Of a stretch of DNA of 64,000 nucleotides, positions 35,998 to 46,646 are shown piece by piece (positions within the stretch are counted from its first letter, which is position 1; the number at the start of each line of letters is the position of its first letter). Source of the stretch: Haematococcus lacustris (taxonomy: Eukaryota; Chlorophyta; Chlorophyceae; Chlamydomonadales; Haematococcaceae); contig JASKMD010000013.1 in the NCBI GenBank assembly GCA_030144725.1, forward strand, positions 3,924,820 to 3,988,819, written 5' to 3'. The notes below the pieces were generated by a model. That model ran no database searches. It saw only the letters and a program-made list of their open reading frames with translations, and was not told the DNA's origin. The translations under genes and the position numbers were made by a program.

Positions 35998-36408
35998 CTA
36001 GTCAGCACTGCAAGGCAAAGTTAGGTCACGCCAACTTATGTTTCCATTAGCCTGGTTGATGGAATGCTTTGCTTTCTTCTCCAACAGCTGCTTCGTTGGA
36101 ACAAAGTTGACACGGCAATTTTGACACGGCAAATTGTCCCTTTTCTTTTTTATGGCTAGCGAGAAACGAACATTTTCGCACCTCGCTGCAATGTCGCGTG
36201 TCAACTTGCCCAACGACGGTCCTCCGACAACGCCTGCACCAATGAAAGGTTCGCGGAGTGAGCCTAGCGGGCTAAACATTGATTGTACTTCCGGCTCGAT
36301 AGCAGGCGCACTTGGCTCATTGGTGCCGCTACTCACCACTAGAACAATCGATAGTGAGCAGATGAGGTGTGTCCGCGCTCGCTTGCGCCGGCATGGCCTC
36401 TGATGCAA
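35998..36408 (-). CDS. Hypothetical 136-residue ORF with a CxxC motif
   Basis: The C-terminal half has ordinary residue use (LTRDIAARCENVRFSLAIKK, then LPCQNCRVNF and a Lys-rich helix) that looks like real coding sequence and not repeat. The CxxC followed by basic residues could be part of a zinc finger such as a BED-type transposase finger, but the second half of a finger is not visible. Unknown. Confidence 0.3.
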   Translation of the reverse strand: MHQRPCRRKRARTHLICSLSIVLVVSSGTNEPSAPAIEPEVQSMFSPLGSLREPFIGAGVVGGPSLGKLTRDIAARCENVRFSLAIKKKRDNLPCQNCRVNFVPTKQLLEKKAKHSINQANGNISWRDLTLPCSAD

Positions 36409-37128
36409 GGATTAACGCGCCGCTTGCCAGTAGATGCGGAGTAATCCGCAGGTGCCAATGCAACAAACGCTACCGAAATCGGTGCACTTTGTAGCGAGTA
36501 ATTGCATGAAGATTACCAATCCCATGTTGGGACATTCTGACTTGCTGAGCTGGGCTAATCCTGCAAATGATCGGGCCGGCCTGGGTTGGGTTGATCATGT
36601 ATCTGTCATGCCCTGTATCATACAGGAAAAGGACGCTACAGACTCTGCATCTGCAAGTAGGCTAATCGCACCACCGCCTTGTAGTCAGTATCAGTGAAGC
36701 TGGATTGCTTGTAAGTCTCGCTCTCCATGAAACAAAAAAACCTGGACTAAGCTGAGCTGCTGCCGCCTCCCCTTCTGCCTCCATCCCACCATCCCTTCGC
36801 TTTCCTGACAGCCTCGGTTTCCTGACAGCCTCGGACCCACCAGCCCCCGACAACCCCAGCCTTTTCTGCACGCCCCTGCCAGCTGGCCTAGCCCCTGCCG
36901 CTCCTCCTGACTCTGCTGCGCCCCCCACCCAGCAGCTGACATAAGGCCTAGGGTAAACACGGTGACTGCACAGACGCCTCCAGCTCAAGGCCTGCCGCCC
37001 TGCTGCCTACTCCCCTCTGGCTGCCCTGCCAACCCCACGGGGCCCCTCTCCCTCTTCCCCCTGCCTCTCTCCCTCTCCCCTCACTACCTTCACCCCTCCC
37101 TCTTCCCCTCTATTCTTGCTTCTCTTCT
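36409..37128. other. Downstream flank of the G-patch gene
   Basis: Contains the duplicated block 36565-36705 (see 28795-28935) and C/T-rich sequence at 37040-37130. No separate gene seen. Confidence 0.5.
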
Positions 37129-40100
37129 TCAAGCCATCACCCTGGGTTGCGGCAGGCTGACGAAGCCGTCTGGGGTCATGACCAGCTTGTTGGCGGCGGC
37201 CTTGCGCTGCAGGACAGCGGCCACATGGGCGCGTGTGAGGGTCACACCCCCTGGCCCGCTGTGGCGTTCCTGCACTTGCTGCAGCAGCTGGCGGCACAGC
37301 GCCTTGACCTTGAGCCGGCTGCCAGGTGCCTGCAGGGCGAGAGCAGGGTGGGTAGGGGCAGGGGCAGGGGCAGGGGCAGGGGCAGGGCAGGGGCAGGGGC
37401 AGGGGCAGGGGCAGGGGCAGGGGCAGGGGCAGGGCAGGGGCAGGGGCAGGGGCAGGGGCAGGGGCAGGGGCAGGGGCAGGGGCAGGGGCAGGGGCAGGGG
37501 CAGGGGCAGGGGCAGGGGCAGGGCAGGGGCAGGGGCAGGGGCAGGGGCAGGGGCAGGGGCAGGGGCAGGGGCAGGGGCAGGGGCAAGCCATATGTATGTG
37601 GGCAAGGAGCAGGCAAGGAGCGTGTGGGAGCAGGGAGGAGCGGGGGGGCTGACAGTGATGAAGGGGCGGGGGCTGACAGTATGTGAAGGGGCCTGCAGCA
37701 ATGTCACGCTACGCCTTGACCAGCCTCTGGCGGCCTTCAGGGCCTCAGCACGCACCGCTGCCCTGGCCTCCCTCCAGCTCAACTGGCCATACCTGCCTCC
37801 ACACCTAACCCACACCTACATACCATGACCATTTCACCCCTCTCGCTCATGGCCCCTCCCTCCCCCTCCCCCTCCCCCTCCCCCTCCCCCTCCCCCTCCC
37901 CCTCCCCCTCCCCCTCCCCCTCCCCCCCCCCTCCCTCCCCCTCCCTCCCCCCTCACCTGTTTCAGCGCAGCCCTCGCCACCTTGAGCCAGCGCACTGTGC
38001 CCTGCACCTCAGCAGCCGCCCCTGAGCCCACCTGGACCCCTGCCACCACCTCACCCTCAACACCAGCACTGGCCCCTGACCCTACACAGCTATGCACGCC
38101 CGCCTGCACACACCCAGCCGCCTCACCGCCTGATGCTGCCAGCCCCCCCTGCCCTGAACCACATGGCTTGCGCTTCCTGTCTTTCTTCCCCTCCCCTCCC
38201 CCTGTTGCTGCTGCTGCTGCTGCCGGTCCCCCTCCCCCAGCCTCTTGCCCGTCCCCGTCGCTGCTAAGGCCCACCCCACAACACTTGCCAGCCTTAGCAT
38301 CGGCCTTTGCTCTGGCGCTGGCTGCCTTCCTGCCAGCCCGCTGCTGCGCTGCCACCTGCTCCACCTGGTCAGGCAGGGGCTGCCCCTCCCCCCCTGCACT
38401 GCCTCCCCCCTGCTGCCCCAGGCTGTCTGAGGCCCCCTGCTGCTCCATGCTGACAGCTGGCTGGGTGCCCTGCTGCTGGCTCCCCGGCTGCTGCCCTGCC
38501 TGGCCCTGCTGCTCGCCCTCCTCGTCAAAGGTGGTGCGGCTGCCCTGCCACTGCCCACCCGCCACCTTGAGCGCAGTGCTCTTGCCCAGCCCCTTCAGGC
38601 CCTGGCGCTTGTGAGCATGAGCCTGCACCAGGGGGAGGGGGGAGGGAGGGAGGGAAGGGGGCCGGGAGGGGTCAGGGGGTCTGGGGTGTAAGCTAAGGAG
38701 GTGAAGGCAAGGGGCTGGTCCAGTCCTTGAAGCCCAGAGGCAGGAGGCAGCAGCGCTGAGCCACCCCTACCTCCCATCCCTCCTTCCTCTTCACGTCTCT
38801 CACTAGCAGCAGCAGCAGCAGCGGCAGGCAGCCAAGCCATGCACTGCCCTGACATATGGTCTGGTTTGGCTGCGGCCCCCTGCCGCCCCCTGCCCCGGTC
38901 CCTGCTGCCACCTCACGGCCAGCTAGCCCTGACTGGCTGCACCACCCTGGCCCCTGGCAGACCTGCCCCTCACACCCTGCCCCTGCCTCTGCCCACAGGA
39001 TCTGCCCCTCCCTTTCCTCCACCGGAGCCCCTGCCCCTGCCCCTGAGGCCCTGCCCCAGCCCCAGCCCCAGTCCCAGTCCCAGCCCCTGCCCCTGCCCCC
39101 GCGCCCCTGACCCCGCGCTGCTCCTTGCCTGCTCCTTGCCCACATACATATGGCTTGCCCTGCCTCTGCCCCTGCCCCTGCCCCTGAGGCCCTGCCCCTA
39201 GCCCTGACCTGCATGTACAGCGCTGCCTGGTCGTCCTCATTGAAGGTCTGGCGGCAGCGCTGCCCCTCCTGCTGCTCCACACCCTCCAGGGGCCCGGCGC
39301 TGACCCAGTAGCTAGCGCCCCACCAGCCTGTGCGGGGCGTGGCCACAAAGGCCCGGCGCTGCAGCACAGGACAGCAGGCAGGGCAGAAGGTGGGGGCAGC
39401 AGGAGCAGGAAGGGTAGGAGAGGGAGGGCAGCAGCCCTTCTCCCCTTGGCCCTGCCGAGCCTTCCCTGTAAAAGCCTAGGCAGGGCAGGGCAGGGCAGGG
39501 CAGGGCAGGGTGGGACAGGGCGGGTCCAGGGCCCAGAAGCCACGAGACAAAGGCGCGTACGGACAGGCAACAGGGAACTGTCACCTGCTACCTCCTCCCT
39601 CCCCGCCACCCAGCTGCTCCCTCCCGACCCCCTTAAGCCCCATCGCCTGGCAAGTACCCCCCATTCAACCCTGGCATGCCCAGTCAGCCAGTGCCGCCCT
39701 CCCCCTGTTGGCCTGACCCCTGCCTCCCCTCTCCCTGCCCTGCACCTTGCTGCGCTGCGCCTCGTCCTCAGCTATGGCCAGGGTCACCACCAGGCGGGGC
39801 CCACGCCCACACCCCTGACCTAGACCCGCCAGGGGGGCCGCCCCAGGGGCAGGAGCAGTGGCAGGCGGCGCTGCCCGCTGGCTGCCGCCCTCCAGCTTGA
39901 CCCGGGCCGCAGCGGCTGCTGCCTCCTCCTGCTGCCTGCACACACTCATCACTGTCATCACCAATCGTCGCTATGCGGCAGGGCATTTGTCTGGACACTG
40001 CTGCCCCACAGCGCCTCAGCCTCGACCTGCAATGCCTGACCCTGCCCTCACATTGCCCTCACATTGCCCACACACTGTCCCCACACTGCCCTCACATTGC

Positions 40101-41328
40101 CCTCACATGCAATGCCTGCAAGGGATGAATCTTCATCGTCACCATCATCGTTGCTATGCAGTGGCATCAAGGCAGCGGGTGTGCCCTACCCTCCCCACTT
40201 ACCCCAGCCCCCTGCCCAGAATCATGCATCAGGAAGTCCCCCAGCCCCTGTACCTGATGCGCGCCATCTTGCCCGCCCGCCCGCCCCAGCGCCCCCAAGG
40301 GTCGCGGCTCAGTGCTGCCGCAATGCCCAGCTCAGCAGCACTGGCGCCACGCGCTAGGGTGCCGTCACGGTGCAATGCAGCTCCACCAGACACCCCTCCC
40401 CCTGCAGCCAGGAGCCCCCCGCCAGCCGCTACCTGCTCTGAGTCTGAGTCTGAGTCTGAGCCCTGGTTGGCAGGGGGGAGGGCGGCAGCCAGGGCTGCGC
40501 TGGGGGTGGGGCCAGCTCTGAGCGCGCGGCCTGCCCCCCTACCCCTGGCCCTCACCCGCCCAGTGGCATCACTGTCTGAGCTGTCTGAGCTGCTGCTGCT
40601 GCTGCTGCTGCCAGAGCCCTGCGTGGGGCAATGGCAGCACACGGGGGGCATGTGGCGGCGCAGGTGGCCATGACCCAAGTTGGCCACAGCTAGGAAGGGG
40701 AAAGGGAGCAGGGAGTGTGACCGCTCTGCTGCGCGCATGACTGGCTAGGTGGCATGGCAGCAGGTGTACAGGGCACAGCTGGTCGCGCTGACGTACAGCT
40801 GGTTGCGAGCAGCTGCCGCAGGGAGCCTATCGTTGCGACCATGTGTGAGGTGAGGTTGCAATGCCCAGCGATTGTGACCAGCAATGCAAGCCGCACCCTT
40901 CAAACACGGGACAAGTGCAAGCTGTACAGCTGCTGAGTGCAAGTCAGGTCAGGATGGCATGCTCACATGCTGGATGGCCTTGGCCGTTGAATTATAGGCC
41001 TGCTCCCAGAAGTTGTGCGACCAATCCCAGCTGGGCCCTGTGGCGCCAACCTGCAACAGCACCTGACAGAGCTCGACAGCGCAGACGGCATGCCGAAGTG
41101 CAAGTGCACCCCTCGTGATGTCCAGCGTTGCCTAGTTCGCTGCGTACTCACGCCGAGCTGGTCCTTTTTTTCCTTCACCTCCAGAGCTTCCCGCATGCCG
41201 CTGCGGTCTTTGCCTAACCCCTGGCCTTCCTGCCATCCCAGCTGCTCCAGCATGCGCTGGCCCACCCCTCCGAAGCCTGACGCTTTAGGCACACCTTGGC
41301 CCACCACGTAACCTTTGGGCAGCTTCAT
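37129..41328 (-). CDS. G-patch domain protein, seven exons
   Basis: Exons inferred from frames and splice sites: 41328-41152, 40689-40254, 39935-39746, 39358-39209, 38622-37957, about 37792-37690, 37329-37129. Exon 1 starts MKLPKGYVVGQGVPKASGFG and holds the G-patch (GQRMLEQLGWQEGQGLGKD, then EVKEKKDQLGV), an RNA-processing motif that binds and activates DEAH helicases in known cases. Exon 2 is Ser/Asp-rich. Exons 3-4 carry RLVVTLAIAEDEAQ and RAFVATPRTGWWGASY. Exon 5 has LKGLGKSTALKVAGGQWQGS, an alanine-rich linker and a basic KKDRKRK (nuclear signal candidate). Exons 5-7 form a C-terminal winged-helix-like region ([41 protein letters not shown]) as seen in plant LYAR-like proteins. The join of exons 1 and 2 and the end of exon 6 are uncertain. 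Confidence 0.75.
37355..37585. repeat. (GGGGCA)n array in the last intron of the G-patch gene
   Basis: Hexamer array interrupted by three GGGCA deletions that shift register. Same place in the intron as the array in the partial duplicate (29355-29548) but different length and interruptions, so the two arrays have changed independently since duplication. Confidence 0.95.
37855..37945. repeat. (CCCCCT)n tract in an intron of the G-patch gene
   Basis: C-rich hexamer run directly next to the donor side of exon 5. The plus-strand and minus-strand ORFs through it (Ser/Pro and Gly) are composition artefacts. Confidence 0.9.
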
Positions 41329-41750
41329 TGTGCAGCACGCCGGATAAACAAGCGAGCTCTCGCATGGCCCCGCACGCCGCCAAAGTCAGTTGAGCCGGTT
41401 GGTTGTGCCGCTGCTGCAGTTTGAGATTGCTCTATACATATACAGTGATGCAGAGTTACATGTGTACGTATACAGTGATGCACAGTTACACGTGTACCTA
41501 AGTGGTTTTGTAACAATGTAATTACACGTAGCTTTGTAACATTATAGTTACATGCCAATTCCATTTAACTACATTTCCACGTTCTTGTTTAAATGGATGG
41601 CATAGGCCTTGTTCACATGGCACCACACCTGTTCACATGGCATTCCCAGCTGTCCATGGCTGCATGGCAGTGTCTTAGCACACGATCTGCAACACACGAT
41701 CTGTCTTTCAGTAGCTTCTGCTCGTAGACCTCTTGTGTACCCGTAACTTC
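41329..41750. other. Upstream region of the G-patch gene
   Basis: AT-richer than the rest. Includes a 30-bp direct repeat in two copies (41435-41464 and 41465-41494, containing TACAGTGATGCA and AGTTACA). It may hold the promoter of the G-patch gene, but no specific element is recognisable. Confidence 0.4.
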
Positions 41751-41792
41751 ATGCTGCCGCAATTCCCAGATCGGCTGCCGCAAGTTCCAGAG

Positions 41793-42460
41793 CTGCTGCC
41801 GCCGCTGCTGCTGCTGCTGCTGCTGCTGCCACTGCTGCCCCTGCTGCTGCTGCCCCTGCTGCCCCTGCCGCGCCTGCTGCCCCTGCTGCCCCTGCCGCCC
41901 CTGCTGCTGCTGCCCCTGCTGCTGCTGCCCCTGCTGCTGCTGCCCCTGCTGCTGCTGCCGTTACTGCCGCTGCTGCTGCCGCTGCTGCCCCTGCCGCTGC
42001 TGCCCCTGCTGCTGCTGCCCCTGCTGCTGCTGCCCCTGCTGCTGCTGCCCCTGCTGCTGCTGCTGCCCCTGCTGCTGCTGCCCCTGCTGCTGCTGCCCCT
42101 GCTGCTGCTGCCGCTGCTGCTGCCCCTGCTGCTGCTGCTGCCCCTGCCGCCCCTGCTGCCCCTGCTGCCACTACTGCCCATGCTGCCGCTGCTGTCCCTG
42201 CTGCTGCTGCCACTGCTACCCCTGCTGCCCCTGCTGCTGCTGCCCCTGCTGCTGCTGCCCCTGCCCCTGCTGCTGCTGCCCCTGCTGCTGCTGCCCCTGC
42301 TGCTGCTGCTGCTGGCCCTGCTGCTGCTGCTGCCGCCCCTGCTGCTGCTGCTGCCCCTGCTGCTGCTGCTGCCCCTGCTGCTGCCGCCGCCGCCGCCGCC
42401 GCTGCCGCTGTTGCCGCCGCTGCAGCTGCTGCCCCTGCTGCTGCTGCCCCTGCTGCTAGC
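41793..42460. repeat. (CTGCTGCTGCCC)n-type trinucleotide/12-bp minisatellite
   Basis: About 670 bp of CTG and CTGCCC units with a CCG-rich patch near 42390. It is open in both directions (poly-Leu on plus, poly-Ala or Ser/Gly on minus) purely because of the repeat. I do not call a gene. Confidence 0.95.
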
Positions 42461-42479
42461 CTGGCTGCTTTTCGAGGCT

Positions 42480-44158
42480 AGACACCTGCCATCAGGTGCA
42501 TTGGGGACATGAGGCTCCGTCGCGCTGAAGCAGAGGCTGAATATGTTTTACCGTATAGGCAGTGCGCAAGGTTGACGTGCACGCCACGGCCAAGCGCCGC
42601 ATCCGCGTGGTGCAGCCCAGTACAGCCCAGTGGACTGCGGCTGTCAGTTCAAAATGATGGACCAAGCTGTGTCATGTTCATTTAGGGCCGGGGCTGTACT
42701 CCGCGGGGGTTCGGGGTCTTTGTTTGACTGAACTGTCGGTTGACGGGCCGGCCAGACCATTCAAAACGAAACATCGCGAGTAGACGCGCTGGCATCTACA
42801 TTACCAGACCCACTACTCATCTCTATTTGTAAGGCCTCCAAAATTCAGAACGACAATTTTATCTTGACCCCCTATTTTTTATGTAGATTTTTATGTCAGT
42901 TATCACAAGCCTGTGCCCAACCACTTCTGGCGACCACTGGCCTACAGCCTGCATCAATGCCTCAGCCACACTGTTCTGACTAGGTCACACTCCATCCACA
43001 GGCTGCATAGCACCCTGTCAGCCTGCCCACCTTGCCTTGTCACCACAGGCTCCATGGCACACAAATGCCCTGACGTAAGCAGCCCCATGGCGAACAACAG
43101 AGCTCACAACGCCTCACCATGCCTGCAACAAAGCTTCTCACGTTGCTAGAGTCTCCACAGGCCCTTTGGCAAGCAAGTGCCCAGACTTTATCAGCCAGAC
43201 AGAGCTCACAATGCATAGCACATGGACAGCCTACGGCCTCAACATTCATCTGGGTGTCCTGGACACATGTGTGTGGTACTGCAGCAGCAGGGACTGGGCC
43301 AGAAGGTAGGCAGTGGGGGGCGGGCGGGTGGGTGGTTGGGCAGCTACCATCTCCGCCAAGAAGGATCCTGTGGCCTCGCTGTGCATGTGTTCGTCACTCA
43401 CTCCTTTACTTGTCTTCAGTGATGTTGTCGTGCAACGGCTGTTAATGCGGACCATACTAGAAAGAGTGACAATTGCTGGGCGAGCAATAGTTGATGGAGA
43501 GGCAAGCAAGTATATGAGGTATATGAGGTTCAAATGATGAGGATTCGTGCCCTATTATGTGCAGCCATCAAGGTAGAGAGGCAGACCTTGCCCCACGACT
43601 GCCATGACATTTTGCTGCCGCTGTGCACACGGGTCGCTGGCTCCCATTAGCCTTCATCCTCAGTTTACGCCCAAGCAGGCAGGCTCCCTTGTCATCCTGC
43701 AGGCTACCTTGTGTATTCAAGCTATTGCAGCAAGATGAGGCAATGCCGGGCCTTACTGGCATCATGTACCACAGGCAGGGCTCCCTCAAGGTTTGAGGCT
43801 TGATGCGATGCATACTTGGCGGACGAGGCCCAGACTTGCCAAGTCTGGGCATTATAGTTGTGTGTCCAGGTTAAGGGGTGGTAACCAGGTGGCAGCTGGG
43901 TCGTGGTGGAGCTGTGGGTCACCCAGCAGAGGCGCTCTCATCTGCCTTCAGCCTAGTATTGCGTGCTCAAGCAGTTATGACTGGAACAGCGCTGCAGTGG
44001 TCGACCTAGGTGGCGAGGGCTGGAGCAAGGGGACTGGCAGTTCATACTCATACGCATGTGCATGTGTAGAGAGAGCAGGACAGAATGCTGCGGACAAGTC
44101 GACGCTTCAAAATGTGATATTAGATCGCCCGTCCGCAGTGGCCTTGTTTTTGGAGTAG
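42480..44158. other. Intergenic region with dispersed repeat copy 2
   Basis: 42680-42900 is the second copy of the repeat at 33525-33800. 43050-43230 contains an imperfect internal duplication ('acagagctcacaa'). 43670-44110 is related to 60200-60475 and its continuation at 61856-61960, i.e. the common upstream region of two F-box/LRR-like copies. No independent gene is supported. Confidence 0.55.
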
Positions 44159-44176
44159 TTGCTCATCGGTGCAGCC

Positions 44177-45954
44177 ATGGCCAAGAGGCGCAGGCGCAGC
44201 GATGTAACCGCCAGCGGCGTGCCCGTCCAGGCACTTTTAGCAAACCTTGGAAACCCCCTGCTGGAGCTTCCTGAGGCGCTCATTGCGGACATTGCCTCTC
44301 GGGCTGCGCGGCTGGGTGCCGGAGGAGCGCTTTCTCTCACATGCCGCACCTTCGCAAAGATCAAACTTTGGCACGCCCCCTCTCTCCGTATCCAGCTGGA
44401 CAGCCAGCGCTGCGACCAGATGTTCACGCCACGCGTCGTCGCAGCTCTGCAATCCAGGACAACCAAGCTGGCCCTGACATTGGAGCAACAGCGGGATCAT
44501 AACAGCAGGCGATACATCAGGCTGCTGACCAAGGTTATGAAAAAGCTGGCCAGCTGTGCAGCCGTAGAATCCTGCAACCTAAGAAACACCCAGAGGCCCT
44601 CCCGAAGCCCTCTCAAGCCTCTGCGCTGCAACCCCGACATTGCTCAGCACTTCATGGGCTGTTTCCCAGGCCTGACCTCCCTGTCGCTCCACAACTATGC
44701 CATCCCCTGCAGTGGTCTGTCTGCCCTGCTCTCCCACCCACGCCTGTCCCAGCAGCTGCAGCAGCTGGACCTCAGCAGCACCACCATCCTCCAGCAGCAG
44801 GCTCAGCGGCCTAAGCCAGGGGCAGCCACCCTGGCCACTCTGTTCCATGCATCCAGGCTCAAGCAGCTGAGCCTGCTGATTGACAACAGGGTTGAAGGGC
44901 AAGACAGGCCCCTCCTGCCCAACCTGCAGCCCTTGGCCCAGCACCTGACACAGCTGTGCATCCAGCAGCGGGAGGGTAAGTTGTGGGGCCTTTATGAGTT
45001 CAATGCAGAACTGCAGCCCCTGGCTCAGCTGCGGGTGCTGACAATCTCCCGGACTCTTGACCTGGAGGGTCTGCCTGGGCTGCTGCAGGCGTTGCCTCGG
45101 CTGCACACCCTGCAGCTGCCTGGCGCAGCAGTCAAGGGGCAGGAGCATCTGGACACGCTGCTGGCAGCCACCCAGCTTACCAGCATCCTGCTTGGTTGAC
45201 TGGAGGGGCTGACCATCTCACATGCGGATGCGCCCTGCAGCTGGCAGCGGCTAGAGCTCACAGGCTATGTTGACTCCGCCACTGTGACACACCTACCGCT
45301 GCACTCCCTCACCCAGCCCCTGGTGTTGGGAGAGCTTGCCATACATACTGGCCAAGATAACCACTGCGCTCTGGTGGCAGCTGCAGTCCATAACCTGACA
45401 CAGGCTTGCAAGGTGCCAGAGAGGATCAAGGCCTTGCGACTGAGTATGTTTGTCATGCCAGATACCCCTGCCATGGCAGCAGAGCAGCTCATAAAGCTGC
45501 AGCAGTTGGTGCCTGTGTTGCAAGCGCTGACGCATTGCAGCTGGGGGTTGTTGGGGGTGACCCACATGGAATTGGGTGCGGCTGATGTTCTGACACTGGC
45601 GCCATTGTGCCAGGGCTGCACACAGCTTGAATTCTGTCACGGCAGCCTGACCCCCTCCCTGGAGTTCTGGCACCAGCTGGTGCAGCGCATGCCCACCGTG
45701 CAGCCATGTGTCAGTCGCTGCAGCTCATGGCTGAGCAGCCCTGGGCCAGGTGGCTGGGCATTTGCATCACACGGCCATCATGCTCCTATAGGTTGCATGC
45801 ATGCTGGCAGGCCAGCCCCCTTTGCCAGCCGGGCAAGCTCAGGGTGTGGTTTAAAGATCGGAACGGATACATCCTGAGTCACAAGTGTGTGCACCCCTGC
45901 CAGGAGCAGCAGCAGCCACATATGCTTTGCTCGCAGGCGCATGGGCGACCCTGA
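44177..45954 (+). pseudogene. F-box/LRR-like family member with one nonsense codon and a 3' frameshift
   Basis: Start MAKRRRRSDVTASGVPV. F-box-like part (LPEALIADIASRAARLGAGG, LSLTCRTF), QLDSQRCDQMFTPRVVAALQ, then LRRs (LTSLSLHNYAIP, LQQLDLSSTTI, LHTLQLPGAAV). TGA at 45197-45199 interrupts a frame that otherwise continues (HADAPCSWQRLELTGYVD). Near 45700 a small deletion shifts to the frame ending PGKLRVWFK (45706-45954), which lacks the usual stop right after this motif. The 3' flank is similar to that of the copy at 61970-63450. Confidence 0.8.
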
Positions 45955-46646
45955 CCATGTGTGCCAACAGCAGTGTGTGCCTTGGTGATGATGCGGCAAC
46001 CTGGAGTCTTCACATGTTTTGCGCAACCCCTTCTCACCAGCCTCTGCCTGCCTGGCCCGCGCTGTATGTGCCTGTACGTGCCTTTGATGTGGTCAATGAA
46101 GATGGGGCTGCAGTGGTGTTGTGGTCCAGACAGGGCTGCTGCTGCATGTTGGTGGGCAAGGCGTCTGTGATGACATGATGATGTTGACAGTGGCATTTCG
46201 TTCCCAGTGTCTGTTGTCAGTGTGCCAATGCATTGTGGTGATAGTTTTGGTTGATGTTGATCTTTCTGTGGCCAGTGTGCCAATGCATTGTAGTGATGAT
46301 GCGGACAAGGTGGTTGATGGCTGCGCCTCTTGTGGTGGTGCAAACTGCGGAGCAGTGAGAGGATACTGTGTACTTGTGAAGGCCTGCAGGCTATAACCTT
46401 CAGCATCTGAGCCTGGATGTTGGCACGGAGGTTGTGCTCTGAAGCTGTGCACGACGATTGTGCTGGGGCAAACTGTTGAGCAATGGAAGGTCGCCGTGCA
46501 CTTGTTGCGTATTGAACCCTTCAGCAGTAGCTATGATTCACTGGCTGAAGGCTGTGGCGCTGTGTGACATTTGGCACCAAGCGGGCCAACTCTCCTGCGT
46601 CACCAGTCCGTCCCCGTCACCGGCAGCATTGCGGGCAGCGGCAATT
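45955..46646. other. Intergenic, with a short coding relic at 46397-46436
   Basis: About 40 bp at 46397-46436 nearly match the part of the next gene coding LQHLSLDVGAEV (about 47305-47345). A 'gtgtgccaatgcattgt.gtgat' block is repeated at about 46217 and 46274. Otherwise nothing recognised. Confidence 0.5.

Noticed and set aside
41708..42512. Poly-Leu, poly-Ala and Ser/Gly ORFs
   Set aside because: Direct consequence of the CTGCTGCTGCCC repeat; no non-repeat coding sequence around it.
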